From positions 172,208 through 236,207 of the forward strand of contig SWDS01000010.1 in assembly GCA_005116745.1 (NCBI GenBank): a DNA stretch of 64,000 nucleotides, given 5' to 3'. Shown in pieces: positions 51,128 through 60,477 of this stretch. Both the position numbers and the translations under genes were made by a program. Under the pieces are notes generated by a model, which saw only the letters and a program-made list of their open reading frames with translations, was not told the origin of the DNA and made no database searches. Numbering within the stretch: the first letter of the stretch is position 1; every line of letters starts with the position of its first letter. This DNA is from Nitrospira sp. GTDB lineage: Bacteria > Nitrospirota > Nitrospiria > Nitrospirales > Nitrospiraceae.

Positions 51128-51949
51128 TTATTTCTTCGGCATCGGAACATACATGTCTCCGATAATCGTTTGTCCGAGAGGGGTGAGCGCAAATGTTGAA
51201 AAGGCCTCCACCAAGGCATTCGGTTCTTTTTTGGAAAGCAGCAGCAGCGGGCGACGAAGGCTGTAGCGGCCGTCTTTCACGGTTGGCACTTCCGGTTCAA
51301 CCTTATCCATCGGCAGTAAGCGGACGGCGACGCCGTCTGAGACGGCCGAGAGGCCGGTACTCAACGAAATATAGGCAACTGCAGAGAGGGGTGGCAGGGT
51401 GCCAACGACGGTCTTCACGACAACCTCATCTCCGTCGAGGACTTTGGCGGACTCAGCGATTTTACCCGTAATTCCGAGTTGGGTTTCGAAGGTGTCCCGA
51501 ACGTTCTGGTTGCGTGGCCTGTCGATCAGCAGAATCTTCGTCTCCGGTCCACCCAGTTCCGACCACTCCGTAATTTTTCCCGAAAAAATGTTGGCCACTT
51601 GCTGCTTCGTCACCTCTTTGGTGAAGTTCGATAAATGGACTAAAATGCCGATTCCATCCCACCCTATCTGAGTCGCCGCGAAAGCGGGATCTTCGGCCCC
51701 TGTGACGGCAATCTGGGCCTGGCCTGTTGTGACTAATTGCAACGGTTTCGAAGTTTCGTCCCACAGGATGTCGACATAGGCACGGGGATTGGCTTTTTCA
51801 AAGGCTCGAGCCAAGGCCTCGATGGTCCTTTGCTCCGGTCCGTTTCCGGCAATCACCAGGCTTCCAGCTGTTTGAGCGAAGATCTCGGCATGGGATACAC
51901 AGAAGATCAGTCCGACGAGCAGCCCGGTTACGAACCGTCCCACGGTCAT
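51128..51949 (-). CDS. PstS-like periplasmic substrate-binding protein
   Basis: 273 residues from the ATG at 51949; an upstream in-frame extension overlaps fmdB. Signal peptide (TVGRFVTGLLVGLIFCVSHA) and a type II binding-protein fold of the phosphate family: SLVIAGNGPEQRTIEALARA, VDILWDETSKPLQLVTTGQA, IANIF-like QQVANIFSGKITEWSELGG (the PstS 'IFxGKIxxWxxLGG' motif) and LLIDRPRNQNVRDTFETQLG. No pstCAB genes are adjacent, so it may be a free binding protein or serve another oxyanion. Followed by TIG and HMA-like genes. Confidence 0.8.
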   Translation of the reverse strand: MTVGRFVTGLLVGLIFCVSHAEIFAQTAGSLVIAGNGPEQRTIEALARAFEKANPRAYVDILWDETSKPLQLVTTGQAQIAVTGAEDPAFAATQIGWDGIGILVHLSNFTKEVTKQQVANIFSGKITEWSELGGPETKILLIDRPRNQNVRDTFETQLGITGKIAESAKVLDGDEVVVKTVVGTLPPLSAVAYISLSTGLSAVSDGVAVRLLPMDKVEPEVPTVKDGRYSLRRPLLLLSKKEPNALVEAFSTFALTPLGQTIIGDMYVPMPKK

Positions 51950-52004
51950 CGAGTCGCCTGTTCCCACAGGAGGTGACGACTGACTAGGCACTGGGAGTGG
52001 CGAC

Positions 52005-52319
52005 TCAAGAAGTTGATCCTTCTGTCGGTGTGGGATCTGATTCTGAGGTGACGTTCGGCGGTGGCATAGTGCGCATGGCATTCAGCGGCGGCAACTTGGC
52101 GAAGCGCTGCATCCGTTCCTCGTTCATCGCCTTAGCTTTCAGCTCAGTAAAGCCTGGCTTGCGATCGCCGACGACATTAGACGTAAATGACGACATGAGT
52201 CGGGTTGCCTGGCGAGCCTGACAAAATGGGCATTCCGTGTCTTCGACCCTGGCATACACGGACTGAGTGGCTTCGAATTGTTTCTCGCACTGTCCACAAC
52301 GGTACTCGTAGAGGGGCAC
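52005..52319 (-). CDS. FmdB-family zinc-ribbon protein
   Basis: 104 residues, GTG start with AAAGGA upstream. The N-terminal MPLYEYRCGQCEKQFEATQS and CPFCQA give the FmdB zinc ribbon (C-x2-C … C-x2-C); a flexible tail rich in Pro/Ser/Thr follows. The name comes from a putative regulator of formamide metabolism, but the function of the family is not settled. First gene of the minus-strand cluster whose other members are secreted binding proteins. Confidence 0.9.
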   Translation of the reverse strand: MPLYEYRCGQCEKQFEATQSVYARVEDTECPFCQARQATRLMSSFTSNVVGDRKPGFTELKAKAMNEERMQRFAKLPPLNAMRTMPPPNVTSESDPTPTEGSTS

Positions 52320-52482
52320 GGAATTAGATCCTTTCTGTGTCTCTATTGTAGTGATCTCATATGGAACTCGGTCTTGGACTTGACAAGGTGACCTCTTCCA
52401 AGCGATCTTGACCGGCTCACAACGAGACGTTTATTCTAGCAACATAGGCAACCAAACTGCCAGCTTCATAAGGAGGGCTTCA

Positions 52483-52659
52483 ATGTCAGTGTTGATTCGA
52501 CGGTATAAAGGCAATAACGGGGTAATGCAAGAAGAGCGAATCGATGACGAGGATCGAATCGAGCGCTACATGAAGCTCTTCGAAAAAGACGATGTCAAGA
52601 AGTTGCAGACCGGTGTGAAGTGCTTCATCGAGAAGGATGAGTGGCAACTCCTCGCATGA
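52483..52659 (+). CDS. Small hypothetical protein
   Basis: 58 residues from ATG 52483 with an ideal AAGGAGGGCTTCA upstream. Highly charged: VLIRRYKGNNGVMQEERIDD then ERYMKLFEKDDVKKLQTGVK and CFIEKDEWQLLA. No signal, membrane helix or motif. The strong ribosome site and clean frame make it a likely gene. Function unknown. Confidence 0.65.
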   Translation: MSVLIRRYKGNNGVMQEERIDDEDRIERYMKLFEKDDVKKLQTGVKCFIEKDEWQLLA

Positions 52660-52739
52660 ACTGGTCATGGGTTAGGAGTAAGGCGTGATCCAGTTGTGGA
52701 AGTTCCGTACCACTCACCCTGTACCCCTCACCGGTTAAC

Positions 52740-52943
52740 ATGATCTACTGGGTTCACATTGCCCGCTCGATCGATCGTGTGACGCTCCATCGAGACCGGT
52801 GCTCGGAAGTACCGTCCGTCTCAACGTCCAGCGATTTCTGGGAAGGGGGATGGTTCGACTATCCCGATAAAGAGCGGGCACTCCGTGCCATGGAACAGGC
52901 TGGAGTCAACCGAGACCGGCTGTGTCCTCTGTGCAGACCGTAA
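52740..52943 (+). CDS. Small hypothetical protein
   Basis: 67 residues: IYWVHIARSIDRVTLHRDRC, then SDFWEGGWFDYPDKERALRA and AGVNRDRLCPLCRP. One Cys/His near the middle (TLHRDRC) and C-x2-C at the end could bind zinc. Typical of short orphan genes conserved within a genus. Only ~80 bp from the neighbours on each side; ribosome site weak. Confidence 0.5.
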   Translation: MIYWVHIARSIDRVTLHRDRCSEVPSVSTSSDFWEGGWFDYPDKERALRAMEQAGVNRDRLCPLCRP

Positions 52944-53026
52944 AGATGTGCAATGGTGAACGGTTACTATGAATGCTGACCTGTTGGGTCCGTTCAACAT
53001 TCATACGTGATCATTCAACATTGACT

Positions 53027-53851
53027 ATGCCGCGACTTGCCCTTCTCCTGACCACCCTCATTTGGGGCGCCACCTTTCCCGCTACCAAGGCCGCGCTTGA
53101 ACAGATCTCGCCACTTTCCTTCCTGTTGCTCAGATTCTTCCTGGGCACTCTACTGATCCTGTTATGGTTTGCAGTGAGTCGCCATCGACTGCATCACGAT
53201 CGTGCTCTGCTGATGGCGAGTGCGCTCACCACGGTCTTCCTCTTTCTTGGCTACGTATTGCAAACGGTAGGACTTCAGCACACGACGGCGTCCAGTTCGG
53301 CCTTTCTGACGGCACTCTACGTAATTTTTGTCCCCTTGATCCTGATGCGGATCGACCGACGGGTGGTGTTCGCCACGGCAATTGCGTTGGTTGGACTCTG
53401 GTTGTTGGTGAAGCCGAGCACCTCTATGAACCTGGGTGATCTCATGACGATCGGGTGCGCCGCTGCCTTTGCGGGGCACATCATTTGTCTCGAACGGTTC
53501 ACACGTCAATTCGACGCGCCATCATTGCTGGTGTGGCAGATGGTGGCGATGACGGTGCTGTTTCTCCCGGCTCCCTGGTGGGAGGAGGCCAGCGCAAGCG
53601 CTTTTTCACCAACGGCTGTCTTGCTGATTGGTCTTGGAGTGACCGGCGTACTTGCGACACTGGCTTTTGCTGTTCAGATGTGGGCACAGCAGCAGGTGCC
53701 GGCGCAGCAGGTGGCGCTATTGTTTGCGTCAGAACCGGCCTATGCGGCCTGGTTATCCTGGTACTTTCTGGGCGAGACGTTGGATACTCACGGGTGGATT
53801 GGGAGCGCGCTGATTGTGTTGGCGGTGGTGATCGGCGCGTTCGGTGGTTGA
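53027..53851 (+). CDS. EamA/DMT-family transporter
   Basis: 274 residues from the ATG at 53027 (frame open from 52973). Ten membrane helices in two EamA halves, each opening with the family pattern: LALLLTTLIWGATFPATKAA and MTIGCAAAFAGHIICLERFT; the second half ends EPAYAAWLSWYFLGETLDTH then GWIGSALIVLAVVIGA. It moves a small metabolite across the inner membrane by exchange or proton coupling; substrate unknown. Confidence 0.9.
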   Translation: MPRLALLLTTLIWGATFPATKAALEQISPLSFLLLRFFLGTLLILLWFAVSRHRLHHDRALLMASALTTVFLFLGYVLQTVGLQHTTASSSAFLTALYVIFVPLILMRIDRRVVFATAIALVGLWLLVKPSTSMNLGDLMTIGCAAAFAGHIICLERFTRQFDAPSLLVWQMVAMTVLFLPAPWWEEASASAFSPTAVLLIGLGVTGVLATLAFAVQMWAQQQVPAQQVALLFASEPAYAAWLSWYFLGETLDTHGWIGSALIVLAVVIGAFGG

Positions 53852-53874
53852 TCGTGTGTATAAGGAGGAGTTGT

Positions 53875-54345
53875 ATGGCGCAAAAATTTGGGAATGGACG
53901 GTGGGTTCGTGAAGGATTTTTAGATAACCGCGTTGAAGGGACGGTTGTGGGTCAGGTTGTCTTTGCCGTGATTGGGCCGGTGGATTTTTATTTGCGCGGC
54001 AATTTTAAGCCGGATATTGCGGGAGAGGTGATTCGATTCCGCAATAATCGGTTTGAAGATGACGATATGGCTGGACAGGTCATCGGCGACATGGCGAATC
54101 CGCAGGTTGGAACGGTGAATCTCATTTCGCTGGATCCACACCCCAATCTGGAGCCGCATCCTTATGTCGAGTGGTTTACGCTCAGAAAGGACCACTATCG
54201 TTTCGAGCTGAGCGCTGGTGAGGCGTGGGTGTTATCCGATGAGGAGCGAAAGGCAATTGATGGTGAAAGCCAACGAATTCGAAAGACCTTAGCTGATCAC
54301 AGGTCTGATCAGCCAAGGTCTCATGACAGTGCCGACTTGGTCTAG
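53875..54345 (+). CDS. Conserved hypothetical protein
   Basis: 156 residues from the ATG at 53875 with TAAGGAGGAGTTGT upstream; the same frame is open far upstream through the transporter gene but is a shadow there. Sequence: KFGNGRWVREGFLDNRVEGT, then a strand-rich region (VVGQVVFAVIGPVDFYLRGN, DIAGEVIRFRNNRFEDDDMA) and a helical tail. It lacks signal and membrane parts. Domain not recognised. The stop overlaps the converging desaturase gene by 4 bp. Confidence 0.65.
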   Translation: MAQKFGNGRWVREGFLDNRVEGTVVGQVVFAVIGPVDFYLRGNFKPDIAGEVIRFRNNRFEDDDMAGQVIGDMANPQVGTVNLISLDPHPNLEPHPYVEWFTLRKDHYRFELSAGEAWVLSDEERKAIDGESQRIRKTLADHRSDQPRSHDSADLV

Positions 54346-55397
54346 CGAGGGGTCAGCTCAAGTTCAGGTTGAGGGTCTGGAAGCTCCGTGGCGTTCACGG
54401 CTGCGTCGATCTTCTTTTTGAGCACACTACGGTCTGAATCCTGCTTGGTTTTTCCTTCGCGTACATACTCTGGGACACCGCGGACATCCCAGACCAACCC
54501 CATCCACTCAAGCGCCTTGAGACAATAGTAGCTCATGTCGATTTCCCACCAGTAAAAGCCTTGTCTGGTGGAAGCCGGATAGTAGTGATGGTTGTTGTGC
54601 CAGCCTTCCCCCATCGTAATCATGGCCAGAAAGAAGTTATTTCGGCTGTCGTCGCCGGTGACATAGCGCTGTGACCCATACACATGGGAGAGGGAATTGA
54701 TTGTGCAGGTCCCGTGAACCAATGCAACGGTCGAGATGAAAAATCCCCAAATCAGCATCTGAGGCCCATTCGTGCCGAGTTCTGGCGCGTAGGCTTCCAG
54801 CAATCGACCGAGACCGAACATCCCAAACCCCGCAATGGTCGGCATTAGAACATCAAACCGGTCGAGAAACCGCAGTTCCGGAAACTTCGCGAAATCAGCA
54901 ATGCTTTTGAGGCGTGGCGCGTAAAACGTCTGCGACATGATCCAGCCCATATGCGACCAGAGAAATCCTCCCTGGCGCGGGGAATGCACATCCTCCGGTG
55001 TATCAGACGCGATGTGGTGATGGCGATGATGGCCGGCCCACCACAAGGGACCACGTTGCGCGCAGGTCCCTCCCAATAGGGCGAAGAGAAACTGGACGGT
55101 CCGGGAAGTCTTGAACGTGCGATGTGAGAAGTAGCGATGGTACCAGCCGGTGATGGCAAACATGCGAACGTAATAGAAGGCGACTGCAATAGCCACAGCA
55201 GTCCAACTCCAGCCTACCCAGATGACGCCCAGACACATCAGGTGTACGGCAAGGAAGGGAATACTGCGAATCCAGTCTACCTTGGGCGGCCCCTCTACTT
55301 TCGTGTGCTCAAGGCCCGCCCAGGAATCAAACCAGCGCAGAACGGAATACCAGGCATCTGGGGCTTTGGTTGAGTGAAGCGATTGCGCGTCGGACAT
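54342..55397 (-). CDS. Membrane fatty-acid (acyl-CoA delta-9 type) desaturase
   Basis: 351 residues from the ATG at 55397 with GAGGAGAATTGT upstream. The three His boxes of membrane di-iron desaturases are present: HRYFSH, HRHHH and HNNHH (EGWHNNHHYYPAS). Four membrane helices lie between and around them (FLAVHLMCLGVIWVGWSWTA onward). It inserts a cis double bond in acyl chains with oxygen and an electron donor. The C-terminus is a charged tail. Single gene. Confidence 0.93.
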   Translation of the reverse strand: MSDAQSLHSTKAPDAWYSVLRWFDSWAGLEHTKVEGPPKVDWIRSIPFLAVHLMCLGVIWVGWSWTAVAIAVAFYYVRMFAITGWYHRYFSHRTFKTSRTVQFLFALLGGTCAQRGPLWWAGHHRHHHIASDTPEDVHSPRQGGFLWSHMGWIMSQTFYAPRLKSIADFAKFPELRFLDRFDVLMPTIAGFGMFGLGRLLEAYAPELGTNGPQMLIWGFFISTVALVHGTCTINSLSHVYGSQRYVTGDDSRNNFFLAMITMGEGWHNNHHYYPASTRQGFYWWEIDMSYYCLKALEWMGLVWDVRGVPEYVREGKTKQDSDRSVLKKKIDAAVNATELPDPQPELELTPR

Positions 55398-55676
55398 ACA
55401 ATTCTCCTCGTAGGTCGGGGGATCGGCAACGTCACTGTGGTGAGAGACAGGGAGCCGGGGTCCCAATTAAGCTGATTGATCGTCTTGAATAGGTTAGAGA
55501 GTCATTATACAGAAGAGCGTCATGAAAGTGAAATCTGATTTTGCGTGGTTTCCGCCGGATTGATTGTACCGGACTGGCGATCGCTGTCTACTTATTTGGA
55601 CAAGTCTTCAGAGAAAAGTGGACGTGCACGTGTCTGTTTGACAGCGCTCCTCGTGCCTCTCTAAAATACCTCCACT

Positions 55677-56702
55677 ATGAATGAACGATTTCTCAAAGCC
55701 TGTCGCCGCGAACCTGTCGATTGCACACCTGTGTGGTTTATGCGCCAGGCCGGACGCTACATGTCCGAGTACCGGACGCTGCGTGCAAAACATTCCATTC
55801 TCGAGATGTGTAAGACGCCTGAGTTGGCCGCCCAAGTCACTCTTCAGCCTATCGATCGATTCCCGTTGGATGCGGCAATCATTTTCGCCGACATTCTGCT
55901 CCCGTTGGAACCGATGGGGCTCAACCTGGAATTTGCGGAGGGCGAAGGACCTGTCATCCACAATCCGGTTCGAGACCGAGCGGCTGTGGATCGACTGAAA
56001 GTCATCGACGGCGATGAACTCGACTATGTGGCCGAAGCGATTCGCCAAACGCGACGGGCTCTGAATGGGCGGGTGCCATTGATCGGCTTTGCCGGTGCGC
56101 CGTTCACGCTGGCGAGCTACGCTATTGAGGGCGGAGGGTCCCGCAACTATCTGCATACCAAACAGATGATGTATGGCGATCCCACAGCCTGGCATCGCCT
56201 CATGGACAAATTTGTGTCTGTGCTCACTGGATATCTCCGGCGACAGATCAAGGCGGGGGCTCAAGCGATTCAGCTTTTCGATAGTTGGGTCGGTTGTCTC
56301 TCGGCCGGTGATTATGCCGAATATGTGAAGCCGCACGTCCAGCGGATTTTCGATGGGCTCAAGCGGGAAGGGGTGCCGATGATTCATTTCGGCACCGGCA
56401 CGACGGCCATTCTTGGGCAGATGCGCGAGGCAGGTGGCGATGTGATCGGGATCGACTGGCGAGTTCATCTGGACGAGGCCTGGTCGATGGTTGGGCATGA
56501 TCGCGCCGTCCAGGGCAACCTGGACCCGCTCGTCCTGTTTGCGCCGCTCCACGAAATCGAACGCCGCGTAGAAGATATCTTGCGACGAGCCGGAGGACGT
56601 CCCGGGCACATTTTCAACCTCGGTCACGGTATCCTGCCTGCGACACCCGTCGACCATGTCGCTGCCACGATCGATATGGTGCACAAACTTAGTCAACGCT
56701 AA
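55677..56702 (+). CDS. hemE: Uroporphyrinogen decarboxylase
   Basis: 341 residues. Opening CRREPVDCTPVWFMRQAGRY carries the family signature and substrate-binding Arg/Gln; further marks are FADILLPLEPMGLNLEF, GFAGAPFTLASYAIEGGGSR, AIQLFDSWVGCLSAGDYAEY and ILPATPVDHVAATIDMV at the end. It removes four carboxyls from uroporphyrinogen III in the cytoplasm. It begins a haem operon with hemH and hemG. A second ATG 4 bp later is in another frame. Confidence 0.95.
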   Translation: MNERFLKACRREPVDCTPVWFMRQAGRYMSEYRTLRAKHSILEMCKTPELAAQVTLQPIDRFPLDAAIIFADILLPLEPMGLNLEFAEGEGPVIHNPVRDRAAVDRLKVIDGDELDYVAEAIRQTRRALNGRVPLIGFAGAPFTLASYAIEGGGSRNYLHTKQMMYGDPTAWHRLMDKFVSVLTGYLRRQIKAGAQAIQLFDSWVGCLSAGDYAEYVKPHVQRIFDGLKREGVPMIHFGTGTTAILGQMREAGGDVIGIDWRVHLDEAWSMVGHDRAVQGNLDPLVLFAPLHEIERRVEDILRRAGGRPGHIFNLGHGILPATPVDHVAATIDMVHKLSQR

Positions 56703-56781
56703 CGCATTCAATCGATGTGCACAGAGGGCGGCAGCGGCCTCTGAATCGCATGGGACGGTTGTTGAATTCATAAGGACTGGC

Positions 56782-57732
56782 ATGGCGACGACGGAGCATC
56801 CCACGGCAATTCTCCTCATGGCGATGGGTGGGCCCGATTGTCTGGAGAACGTTGAGCCGTTTTTGCTCGATGTTCGTGGTGGCCGACCGACGCCCCCTGA
56901 GTTGGTCGAAGAGATTCGTGAACGGTACCGAGCCACCGGTGGGAAATCGCCTGCTGTCGGTATTACCCACGAAGTGGCAAAGAAACTCGAACAACAGCTG
57001 AATAGTTCGAGGACTGGCCGATACCGAGTGTATGTCGGGTTGCGGCATTGGCATCCTTTTATTAAAGAAACGTACGCCGAGCTGCTGAAGTCTTCACCGG
57101 AACAGATCATCGGGGTGTGTATGGCCCCGCAACAGTCCTCACTGAGTACCGGTGCCTATCGGAAGAAGGTCGAAGAGGCTCGTGTTGGGTTGGAGGACGG
57201 TACCCCCGTCACGTATCTTAGGAGTTGGAACCAACATCCTAAATTGATTGAGGCTCTGGTTGAGAGCATCCAGCAAGAGCTTCAGAAGTTTCCTGCCGAT
57301 GTGCGAGCAACCGTGCCGGTACTGTTTACCGCGCATAGTCTGCCAGAACGGATCGTGGCCATGAAGGATCCTTATCCTGACGAAGTCAAAGGCACGGTCG
57401 AGGCAGTCACGCAACATTTGGGGAATCGACCGACCTACTTTGCCTATCAAAGTCAGGGGCGATCGAGCGAACCATGGCTGGGACCCACCGTGGAATCGAT
57501 GTTGGACAACATTCAGCTGGCGGGACACCGGTCTGTGCTGGTGGCGCCTATCGGATTTATCTGCGATCATGTGGAAACGCTTTACGATATCGACATCGAA
57601 CTCAAACAGTTGGCGTTGAGCAGAGGCCTACACCTTGAGCGCATGCCCATGCTGAACGACTCTCTTCCACTCATCGAGACGTTGCGCGACGTCTTGGCTG
57701 CACACGAATCCTCGCTCCCTATTCAGTCGTGA
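56782..57732 (+). CDS. hemH: Ferrochelatase
   Basis: 316 residues from ATG 56782 (frame open from 56656). N-terminal AILLMAMGGPDCLENVEPFL, the catalytic His in YRVYVGLRHWHPFIKETYAE, CMAPQQSSLSTGAYRK, VLFTAHSLPERIVAMKDPYP and the ferrochelatase signature with Glu, VAPIGFICDHVETLYDIDIE. It inserts Fe2+ into the porphyrin ring as the last protohaem step. Its stop overlaps the GTG start of hemG. Coproporphyrin-type and protoporphyrin-type activity cannot be told apart by eye. Confidence 0.93.
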   Translation: MATTEHPTAILLMAMGGPDCLENVEPFLLDVRGGRPTPPELVEEIRERYRATGGKSPAVGITHEVAKKLEQQLNSSRTGRYRVYVGLRHWHPFIKETYAELLKSSPEQIIGVCMAPQQSSLSTGAYRKKVEEARVGLEDGTPVTYLRSWNQHPKLIEALVESIQQELQKFPADVRATVPVLFTAHSLPERIVAMKDPYPDEVKGTVEAVTQHLGNRPTYFAYQSQGRSSEPWLGPTVESMLDNIQLAGHRSVLVAPIGFICDHVETLYDIDIELKQLALSRGLHLERMPMLNDSLPLIETLRDVLAAHESSLPIQS

Positions 57733-59207
57733 CTCGACCGCGTACAGTCGTGATCGTCGGTGGGGGCATTTCTGGCCTGGCCACCGCATTTTCACTCCAA
57801 GAGCAGGCGGCAAAGGCCGGTCTGACCCTCCGCTGCACGATCCTTGATTCCGGATCGTCCTGGGGAGGAAAGATCGTCACGCATCGAGTTGGCGAGATTG
57901 TGACGGAGACCGGACCGGATTCATTCCTGTCCCAAAAACAGGCCGGTCTGGATCTTTGTACGAAGCTTGGCCTTGCCGATCAGCTCATCAATACCAATCA
58001 GACGGGCAAGAAGGCCTGTGTCCTGCACAAAGGTCGCCTTCATGACCTACCTGAGGGCCTGTTGTCATTCGTCCCAAAACAATTGGGGTCGTTCCTTCAC
58101 AGCGGACTATTGAGCTGGTCGGGGCTGGTTCGGATGGGACTTGAATTTGCCGTTCCACCTGGTTCCTCCAGAGAAGATGAGCCGTTAGCTGCGTTTCTTC
58201 GCCGCCGGTTCGGTGTTCAGGCATTTGAGCGAGTACTGGAGCCGCTCATGGCCGGGATCTACGCGGGGGACGCCGAGCACATGAGCCTAAGGGCTACGTT
58301 TCCACGGTTCTTCGAGCTTGAACAGCAGTACGGCAGCGTCGTTCGCGGCATGATGGCTGCCAAGAAAGCCGCCTCGTTGGTTTCGACTGCCCAACCAGGG
58401 CGTACGATGTTTGTTAGTTTAAAGAATGGCCTCAGCGATTTGGTCACGGCTCTGACGAGTCGATTGACTCAGCAGGGTGTGGAACTTCGAGTAGGGTGCC
58501 GAGTCGACGCGCTGAGAGTGAGGTCTCATGAATTAGGACGGTGGATGTACGACCTGATCCTGGAGGATGGATCGGCGCTTTCCGCGGATAGCGTGGTTCT
58601 TGCCACACCGGCATATGTCTCAGCGGAACTGGTGCGTCCATTGACACCGATCGCCGGTGGACTATTGGACATGATTCCCTATGCGTCGACTGCTACCATT
58701 GCGATGGCGTTTCCACGGACGCTGACGAGCGCCATCGAAGGATTTGGATTTATCATTCCGCGAACAGAGCAACGTGATTTGATTGCCGCAACCTGGACGT
58801 CGCTGAAGTGGTCCCATCGCGCTCCGGCGGATCAGCTGTTGGCGCGCTGCTATATCGGTGGCGTAGGCCGGGAAGACATTCTTCAGTTGGATGACGAGAC
58901 GCTGGTAGCCAAAGTCAGAGAAGAACTCGCGGCGGTATGCGGCATCAGCGTGGAACCAACTTTCACGGAGGTGAATCGATGGTGGAAGGCGATGCCGCAG
59001 TACACAGTTGGTCACCTGGATCGATTGGCTCAGCTCGATGCAGCAGTGAGTCGCTATTCCGGGTTGATTCTCACAGGGGCCGGCTATCGCGGGGTTGGCA
59101 TTCCAGACTGTATCCGTGATGGGGCGTTGGCGGCCGAACGCGTTGTGCAGGATCTTGTAGGTGGCAAGAGTCTATCTGGGCGATCCGCTATTAGTGAGGG
59201 TTCATGA
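57729..59207 (+). CDS. hemG: Protoporphyrinogen / coproporphyrinogen oxidase (HemY type)
   Basis: 492 residues, GTG start overlapping hemH. FAD motif VVIVGGGISGLATAFSLQEQ, the SWGGKIVTHRVGEIVTETGP segment, VLEPLMAGIYAGDAEHMSLR, and C-terminal FAD/substrate part ILTGAGYRGVGIPDCIRDGA. This is the oxygen-dependent HemY/HemG flavoenzyme type that takes six electrons from the porphyrinogen. With hemE and hemH it gives the late haem pathway; the enzyme between (hemN/hemF) is not in the window. Gene naming (hemG or hemY) differs between databases. Confidence 0.92.
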   Translation: MTRPRTVVIVGGGISGLATAFSLQEQAAKAGLTLRCTILDSGSSWGGKIVTHRVGEIVTETGPDSFLSQKQAGLDLCTKLGLADQLINTNQTGKKACVLHKGRLHDLPEGLLSFVPKQLGSFLHSGLLSWSGLVRMGLEFAVPPGSSREDEPLAAFLRRRFGVQAFERVLEPLMAGIYAGDAEHMSLRATFPRFFELEQQYGSVVRGMMAAKKAASLVSTAQPGRTMFVSLKNGLSDLVTALTSRLTQQGVELRVGCRVDALRVRSHELGRWMYDLILEDGSALSADSVVLATPAYVSAELVRPLTPIAGGLLDMIPYASTATIAMAFPRTLTSAIEGFGFIIPRTEQRDLIAATWTSLKWSHRAPADQLLARCYIGGVGREDILQLDDETLVAKVREELAAVCGISVEPTFTEVNRWWKAMPQYTVGHLDRLAQLDAAVSRYSGLILTGAGYRGVGIPDCIRDGALAAERVVQDLVGGKSLSGRSAISEGS

Positions 59208-59258
59208 GGAGGGGGAGAAAGGGAGAAACGGTCTCTCTTTGCAGTCGATCGAGGGCCT

Positions 59259-60002
59259 TTATGGAAGGATAATGGCCTGCTCAGGATACCCAAGTCCCTT
59301 CAGCGTTGTTTCCAGAGCATCGACCATCGGAGGGGGGCCGCAGAGGAAGATACAGGTGGCGGTATCGGCAGCAGGAAGGTGGTGTTGCAGAATTTCTGGT
59401 GTAACCCGTCCTATGCTGCCGGACCATTCAGGAGGGGGCTGCTCCAAGACGTGATGGCAATGAAAGTTGGGATGTTCTTGGACGTTTCGTTCCCACTCGT
59501 GTCGGAAGATGATGTCCGCTTCTGTTTTATTGGCAACGATCAGAAATAGCTCCGCATCGATGTTCTTGGTCAGAATCCAACGAATGATGGAGATCATCGG
59601 CGTAATGCCGGTGCCGCCGGCGACGAATCCTACGCGTGTGGCCATGCCATCCACCCAATGACCGCCAGTGTTCGGCCCGCTCATCAACACCGTCTCGCCG
59701 ATCTGCTGATCATGAAGGTACTTGGAGACTGAACCAGCCTCATAGCGCTTGACCGTCAGGTCGAAGAATCCCGTCGTACCGGGCAGCGACGATGGTGTAT
59801 AGGCCCGCTTCACTTGCTTGCCGTTGATCGTCGCATGGACGTACAGAAAGTCACCGGGCAACATGTCCAGCGTAGCGTCGGCTGGCAGCTCGAAACGGAA
59901 GGTCTTTGTATCGTGGGTATCGGTCTCGATGTGGGTCAGCTTGTACGGGCTAGGTGTTTTCGATTTGAGGCGTGTGATGGCATTCATAGTGACGCGCATC
60001 AT
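59259..60002 (-). CDS. FAD/NAD(P)-binding oxidoreductase (FNR-like)
   Basis: About 247 residues from ATG 60002 (59987 also possible; frame open to 60122). FAD-binding RAYTPSSLP (R-x-Y-[ST]) with GDFLYVHATING before it, and the NAD(P) domain with VGFVAGGTGITPMISIIRWI, FLIVANKTEADIIFRHEWER and CIFLCGPPPMVDALETTLKG. It lacks a [2Fe-2S] domain, so the partner protein is separate. It could reduce a ferredoxin, a haem protein or the desaturase chain. Converges on hemG with 50 bp between. Confidence 0.85.
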   Translation of the reverse strand: MMRVTMNAITRLKSKTPSPYKLTHIETDTHDTKTFRFELPADATLDMLPGDFLYVHATINGKQVKRAYTPSSLPGTTGFFDLTVKRYEAGSVSKYLHDQQIGETVLMSGPNTGGHWVDGMATRVGFVAGGTGITPMISIIRWILTKNIDAELFLIVANKTEADIIFRHEWERNVQEHPNFHCHHVLEQPPPEWSGSIGRVTPEILQHHLPAADTATCIFLCGPPPMVDALETTLKGLGYPEQAIILP

Positions 60003-60163
60003 ATCGAGGTCAGATGGAGCGGTGCAACTGAACTCTTCCCGATACTTCCGCCTGCGCCTCTTGCATTTCTCGCTCATCTCGCCCCATACTTTCAATTCAT
60101 GACATCTCCTCACTCGGGTCACTCAACACCCCTCAGGACACCGACGGCCAGATACTCGGGCAT

Positions 60164-60360
60164 ATGCCGGTGATCGACCGTCGTCCGATTCCAGAAGAAC
60201 CGCGAGTTCATGCGATCTTTCAGATCTTCGCCGCGCGTGCAGAAGCCGAGAAGTGGAAAGTTTCGGGTGAACATGGTGCGGCGAAGCTGCTGGGCATCAA
60301 TGCTTCTACCCTTTCCTCCCGTATGAGAGCGCTCAAGATTCTAAAACCTGCGGGGCACTT
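60164..60360 (+). pseudogene. Fis-type HTH remnant of a sigma-54 activator
   Basis: The frame begins MPVIDRRPIPEEPRVHAIFQ and contains WKVSGEHGAAKLLGINASTL followed by SSRMRALKI. That is the C-terminal DNA-binding end of a FhlA/NorR-type activator ('…SGxxGAAxLLGLxxxTLxSRMKKLGI'). The receiver/GAF and AAA+ domains are missing, and the frame then runs into unrelated sequence. Most likely a leftover of a deleted regulator. Confidence 0.55.
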
Positions 60361-60477
60361 ACCTCGGTGGAGACAGTCCGTTTCAGACAACGATGCAGGC
60401 GATTGTGGTGACAGCACGGGCAAAAGAAAGATACGGTGGGTAAATTTGAACGCTCGGAAGCAGAGAAAGGAGGACCC

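Noticed and set aside
53455..53874. N-terminal extension of the hypothetical protein at 53875
   Set aside because: It overlaps the EamA transporter in another frame; a perfect ribosome site at 53864 marks the real start.
55608..57110. A 500-codon minus-strand frame
   Set aside because: Antisense across hemE and hemH, which are certain; no domain in the translated product.
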